From: RGIG1934 sp964492545
Lineage (GTDB): Bacteria > Bacillota > Clostridia > Lachnospirales > Lachnospiraceae
NCBI GenBank assembly: GCA_964492545.1
Contig: CAZBKO010000045.1
Coordinates: 1-16,439, forward strand
Length of the DNA: 16,439 nucleotides
Reading direction: 5' to 3'
Made by a program: the position numbers and the translations under genes. The notes beneath the pieces are model-generated. The model had not been told where the DNA came from. It did not search any database and saw only the letters and a list, made by a program, of their open reading frames with translations. The first letter of the stretch is position 1. Each line of letters begins with the position of its first letter. This document shows, piece after piece, positions 13,992-16,439 of the stretch.

Positions 13992-15065
13992 ATGAATAAG
14001 GTTAATTCGCAGCATTCCATACAACTTAATAATTATTTATCCATTGATAATTTTTATGAAGAATCACTATTCTTTGATATAGAAACAACAGGATTTTCCC
14101 CTAAGAATTCGTTTATATATCTGATAGGTGCTGCTACATTTTCAAATGGTACATATACCATTCATCAGTGGCTTGCAGCTAATCAGGAGGAAGAATGTCA
14201 GATACTTGATGAATTCATTTCTTTTATAGGTAATTACAAGCGCATCATACACTTCAACGGCAACAGATTCGATATTCCATTTGTTGAAGCGCGCTGTCTT
14301 AAGCATAATATTTCCTGCAGAATACACGAACTTGAAAGTCTTGATATTTACAGAGATATTTATCCTTATAAGAATATTCTTAAGCTTATTAATCTTAAGC
14401 AGAAATCCATAGAAGAATTTCTTAATATTCATCGTGATGATATGTATGATGGAGGCAAGCTTATTAAGGTTTATCACGAATATGTTAAGTCTGGTGATGA
14501 AGAGCTTAAGAATTTGCTATTACTTCATAATCATGATGATATGCTTGGTCTTGCTAAAATATTCATTATAGAATATTATGTATGGCTCCTAAGCGGGAAT
14601 ACATGTGTAATACCAGAAGATATTGTAATTAATGATAAATATGAACTTATTTACAGAATAAATATTCCATATGATTTGCCTGGAAGATTATCCTATGGAA
14701 CTGAGTTTTTCTATATTATTTTAGAAAATAATAATTTAAAGCTGTGTGTAAAAGGTATTCATGATGAGCTTAAGCACTTTTATGAGGATTATAAGAATTA
14801 TTATTATCTTCCTGATGAGGATTATGCCATTCATAAAAGAATTGCCGCATATGTTGACAAGTCTCATCGTGTTAAAGCCTCACGTGATAACTGCTATGTC
14901 AAAAGAGAAAGTACATTTATGCCACAGGCTTCGCCGATATTTCTCCCTGCCTACGGATATGATTCATGCAGCAGCATGGCATACTTTGAATATACTGATG
15001 AGCTTATGAATGACATGGAATTTCATAAAACATATATAAGAAATATTCTTACATGGCTAGTGTGA
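13992..15065 (+). CDS. YprB-like ribonuclease H-fold (DEDD exonuclease) protein
   Basis: Predicted nuclease of 357 residues; relatives are annotated as YprB or 'ribonuclease H-like domain-containing protein'. The three exonuclease motifs are visible: Exo I FFDIETTGFS (Asp29, Glu31), Exo II HFNGNRFDIPFV (Asp94) and Exo III HNHDDMLGL (His179-x3-Asp183). These residues would bind two metal ions. The remaining C-terminal half (about 190-357) shows no domain I recognise. I chose the ATG at 13992, with AAAGG 8 bases upstream; an ATG nine codons earlier lacks a ribosome binding site. The gene is divergent from rnfC and ends before a strong terminator. The substrate (DNA or RNA) is unknown. Confidence 0.82.
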   Translation: MNKVNSQHSIQLNNYLSIDNFYEESLFFDIETTGFSPKNSFIYLIGAATFSNGTYTIHQWLAANQEEECQILDEFISFIGNYKRIIHFNGNRFDIPFVEARCLKHNISCRIHELESLDIYRDIYPYKNILKLINLKQKSIEEFLNIHRDDMYDGGKLIKVYHEYVKSGDEELKNLLLLHNHDDMLGLAKIFIIEYYVWLLSGNTCVIPEDIVINDKYELIYRINIPYDLPGRLSYGTEFFYIILENNNLKLCVKGIHDELKHFYEDYKNYYYLPDEDYAIHKRIAAYVDKSHRVKASRDNCYVKRESTFMPQASPIFLPAYGYDSCSSMAYFEYTDELMNDMEFHKTYIRNILTWLV

Positions 15066-15097
15066 AAATATTCTTTAATAGAACAAAGTAACATATG

Positions 15098-15138
15098 AAA
15101 AAGTGATTGCTAAATTTCGTCTTAGCAATCACTTTTTT
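15098..15138. terminator. Strong bidirectional terminator
   Basis: A perfect 16-bp stem (AAAAAGTGATTGCTAA at 15098-15113 with its complement at 15122-15137) around an 8-base loop, with a T-run on either strand. It lies between the convergent YprB-like and SASP genes and serves both. Confidence 0.92.
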
Positions 15139-15168
15139 GGTACTTTATAATCTAATGTCTATATCAGA

Positions 15169-15375
15169 TTATTTACCTGCCATCTGTCTTTCCTGGGCTT
15201 CAATCATTTTCTTAACCATATACCCACCAACTGATCCGTTCTGAGCTGAAGTTAAGTTACCATTGTATCCGTCTGATAATGGCACACCGATCTCGTTGGC
15301 AACTTCCATTTTAAATCTGTTTAAAGCGCCCTTTGCTTCTGGAACGTTAGTTTTGTTCGAAGTTGAATTACTCAT
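15169..15375 (-). CDS. Small acid-soluble spore protein, alpha/beta type
   Basis: DNA-binding protein of the dormant spore that coats the chromosome and protects it from UV and heat; it is degraded by the protease GPR at germination. It has 68 residues. The body matches the family: KGALNRFKMEVANEIGVPL, then YNGNLTSAQNGSVGGYMVKKMI. The GPR site is expected at Glu28-Ile29 in ANEIGV. I chose the ATG 15373-15375, with GGAGGT 7 bases upstream; an ATG five codons earlier overlaps that site. It lies downstream of murF on the same strand with about 100 bases between, but is expected to be transcribed separately in the forespore. Confidence 0.95.
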   Translation of the reverse strand: MSNSTSNKTNVPEAKGALNRFKMEVANEIGVPLSDGYNGNLTSAQNGSVGGYMVKKMIEAQERQMAGK

Positions 15376-15398
15376 AATTGTTACCTCCATTTGTCATA

Positions 15399-15428
15399 TA
15401 GTTTTGTGACACCTTCGTGTTACATTCA
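15399..15428 (-). promoter_or_regulatory. Candidate SigG-type promoter of the SASP gene
   Basis: On the minus strand TGAATG (15423-15428), 17 bases, then AAAACTA (15399-15405), a partial match to the SigG pattern. The 18-base imperfect palindrome GTGACACCTTCGTGTTAC (15406-15423, plus-strand reading) fills the spacer. A TATAAT lies at 15430-15435 but has no good -35. Confidence 0.3.
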
Positions 15429-15476
15429 TATTATATGGAGATTCATTCTTATTAATCTGGTAAGTTTTATCAATTA

Positions 15477-16439
15477 TCAGTAAAAATTATCTATATAATT
15501 TACTATTTTTTCAAAATGCATTCCATTGGAAGCCTTCACTAAAATTGTATCATTTCTCATTATGTATTCATCTAAATGAGAAAATAATTCATCAAGATTT
15601 TTAAAATAATATATTGGCTTTGAATCATCCTTAATGTTCTCAGAGAGTTCTCCAACACATAAAACTAAATCAATATTCTTCTCTTTAAGATGTTCACCAA
15701 TTCCTGCATGAAGTTCTTTTTCATTCTCACCAAGTTCAAACATATCTCCAAGAATAGCAATCTTTCTTGTATTGGCATAATCAAGCACATCAAGTGATGC
15801 CTTCATTGATACAGGATTGGCATTATAGCAGTCATCTATCAGAGTAAGATCATCTTTTTTGATAATCTTAAATCTTCCTCTTATTGTCTCCATATTCTCA
15901 ATGCCCCTCTTAATCTCTTCATAATCAAGACCAAGTATACGGCCTACAGCTGTTGCCGCCATCGCATTATATACCATATGTTCTCCGGGAACAGGAATTA
16001 GTACATCAAATGAGTCCGAATCACAATGTATTGTGCATGAAATTCCATCAAGTCCCTGTGGTGCTATATTATCTGCATAAATATTATTTTCATCTGATTT
16101 GCCATAGAACACAGGCATCTTGCCGCCCACAAGACCGACCTTGCGCAGCTTGTCATCATCGCCATTTAACACAACCTGTGCATCATCATTTAAGTTATCA
16201 AACATCTCTGTCTTAGCTTTGAAAATACCGTCTCTTGAACCAAGATTTTCTAAATGACATAATCCTATATTGGTTATTACACCGATGTCCGGTCTTGTTA
16301 TTGCACTTAATCTGTGCATTTCTTCAAAGTCACTTATGCCCATTTCAAGAACAGCAGCCTGATGTTCCTCGTTCATTCTAAATACAGTTAATGGTACACC
16401 GATTTCGTTATTAAAGTTGCCATCTGTCTTAAGCACATT
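15477..16439 (-). CDS. murF: MurF, UDP-MurNAc-tripeptide--D-alanyl-D-alanine ligase (C-terminal part)
   Basis: Cytosolic ATP-dependent ligase that adds D-Ala-D-Ala to the peptidoglycan precursor. 320 residues are present; the frame is open at the window edge, so the N-terminal domain and the ATP P-loop lie outside. Visible family blocks are LKTDGNFNNEIGVPLT just after the P-loop position, AVLEMGISDFEEMHRL, PDIGVITNIGLCHLENLGS, PGEHMVYNAMAATAV, the end of the ATPase domain at IRGRFKI, and LIDDCYNANPVSMKASLDVL followed by ILGDMFELGE of the C-terminal domain. NFNNEIGVPLT and DCYNANP separate it from MurE and MurC. No clear terminator follows the stop. Confidence 0.94.
   Translation of the reverse strand, partial: NVLKTDGNFNNEIGVPLTVFRMNEEHQAAVLEMGISDFEEMHRLSAITRPDIGVITNIGLCHLENLGSRDGIFKAKTEMFDNLNDDAQVVLNGDDDKLRKVGLVGGKMPVFYGKSDENNIYADNIAPQGLDGISCTIHCDSDSFDVLIPVPGEHMVYNAMAATAVGRILGLDYEEIKRGIENMETIRGRFKIIKKDDLTLIDDCYNANPVSMKASLDVLDYANTRKIAILGDMFELGENEKELHAGIGEHLKEKNIDLVLCVGELSENIKDDSKPIYYFKNLDELFSHLDEYIMRNDTILVKASNGMHFEKIVNYIDNFY

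Overview
The window is AT-rich chromosomal DNA from a low-GC, endospore-forming anaerobe of the Clostridia, most likely a Lachnospiraceae-type bacterium. This rests on a T-box-controlled leuS, a complete rnfCDGEAB operon, a GerA/SpoVAF-type germination protein, an alpha/beta-type SASP, and the general protein sequence style. Assignment to family level is inference. I see no mobile element, CRISPR array, tRNA or rRNA.

Layout, left to right. (1) 1-626, minus strand: the 5' end of leuS with its T-box leader and a sigma-A promoter whose -35 box contains the stop codon of the preceding gene. (2) 623-3165, minus: an RluA-family pseudouridine synthase and a DEAD-box RNA helicase with an Arg/Ser/Asp/Gly repeat tail. 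The helicase has its own promoter, and a terminator-like hairpin lies inside its 5' UTR. (3) 3166-6254, minus: a tightly overlapping operon of a CotH-kinase-type lipoprotein, a NusG-domain-II protein, a Gx-family membrane protein and ruvA (no ruvB follows). (4) 6340-7410, plus: apbE, a flavin transferase lipoprotein, divergent from (3). (5) 7394-8829, minus: a lone GerA/SpoVAF-family germination gene. A forespore-sigma-like promoter precedes it, and the -10 box of that promoter is also one arm of an inverted repeat covering the gene's start codon. (6) 8823-13927, minus: rnfCDGEAB, the ferredoxin:NAD+ oxidoreductase ion pump. (7) 13921-15065, plus: a YprB-like DEDD exonuclease-fold protein, divergent from rnfC. 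(8) 15098-16439, minus: a SASP gene and the C-terminal part of murF, separated from (7) by a strong bidirectional terminator.

How they fit together: RnfD and RnfG each carry a threonine in a flavinylation motif, and ApbE is the enzyme family that attaches FMN to such residues, so apbE beside rnf is functionally coherent. The NusG-II/Gx pair resembles the small membrane partners found with ApbE in flavin-based extracellular electron transfer loci. Regions 3 to 6 may therefore be a membrane flavin/electron-transfer neighbourhood, with a spore gene inserted in it.

The most interesting signals are regulatory. One is the overlapping promoter, start codon and terminator at 8757-8829. The other is the leader hairpin of the helicase at 3067-3095. 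I found no convincing wholly new multi-gene system.
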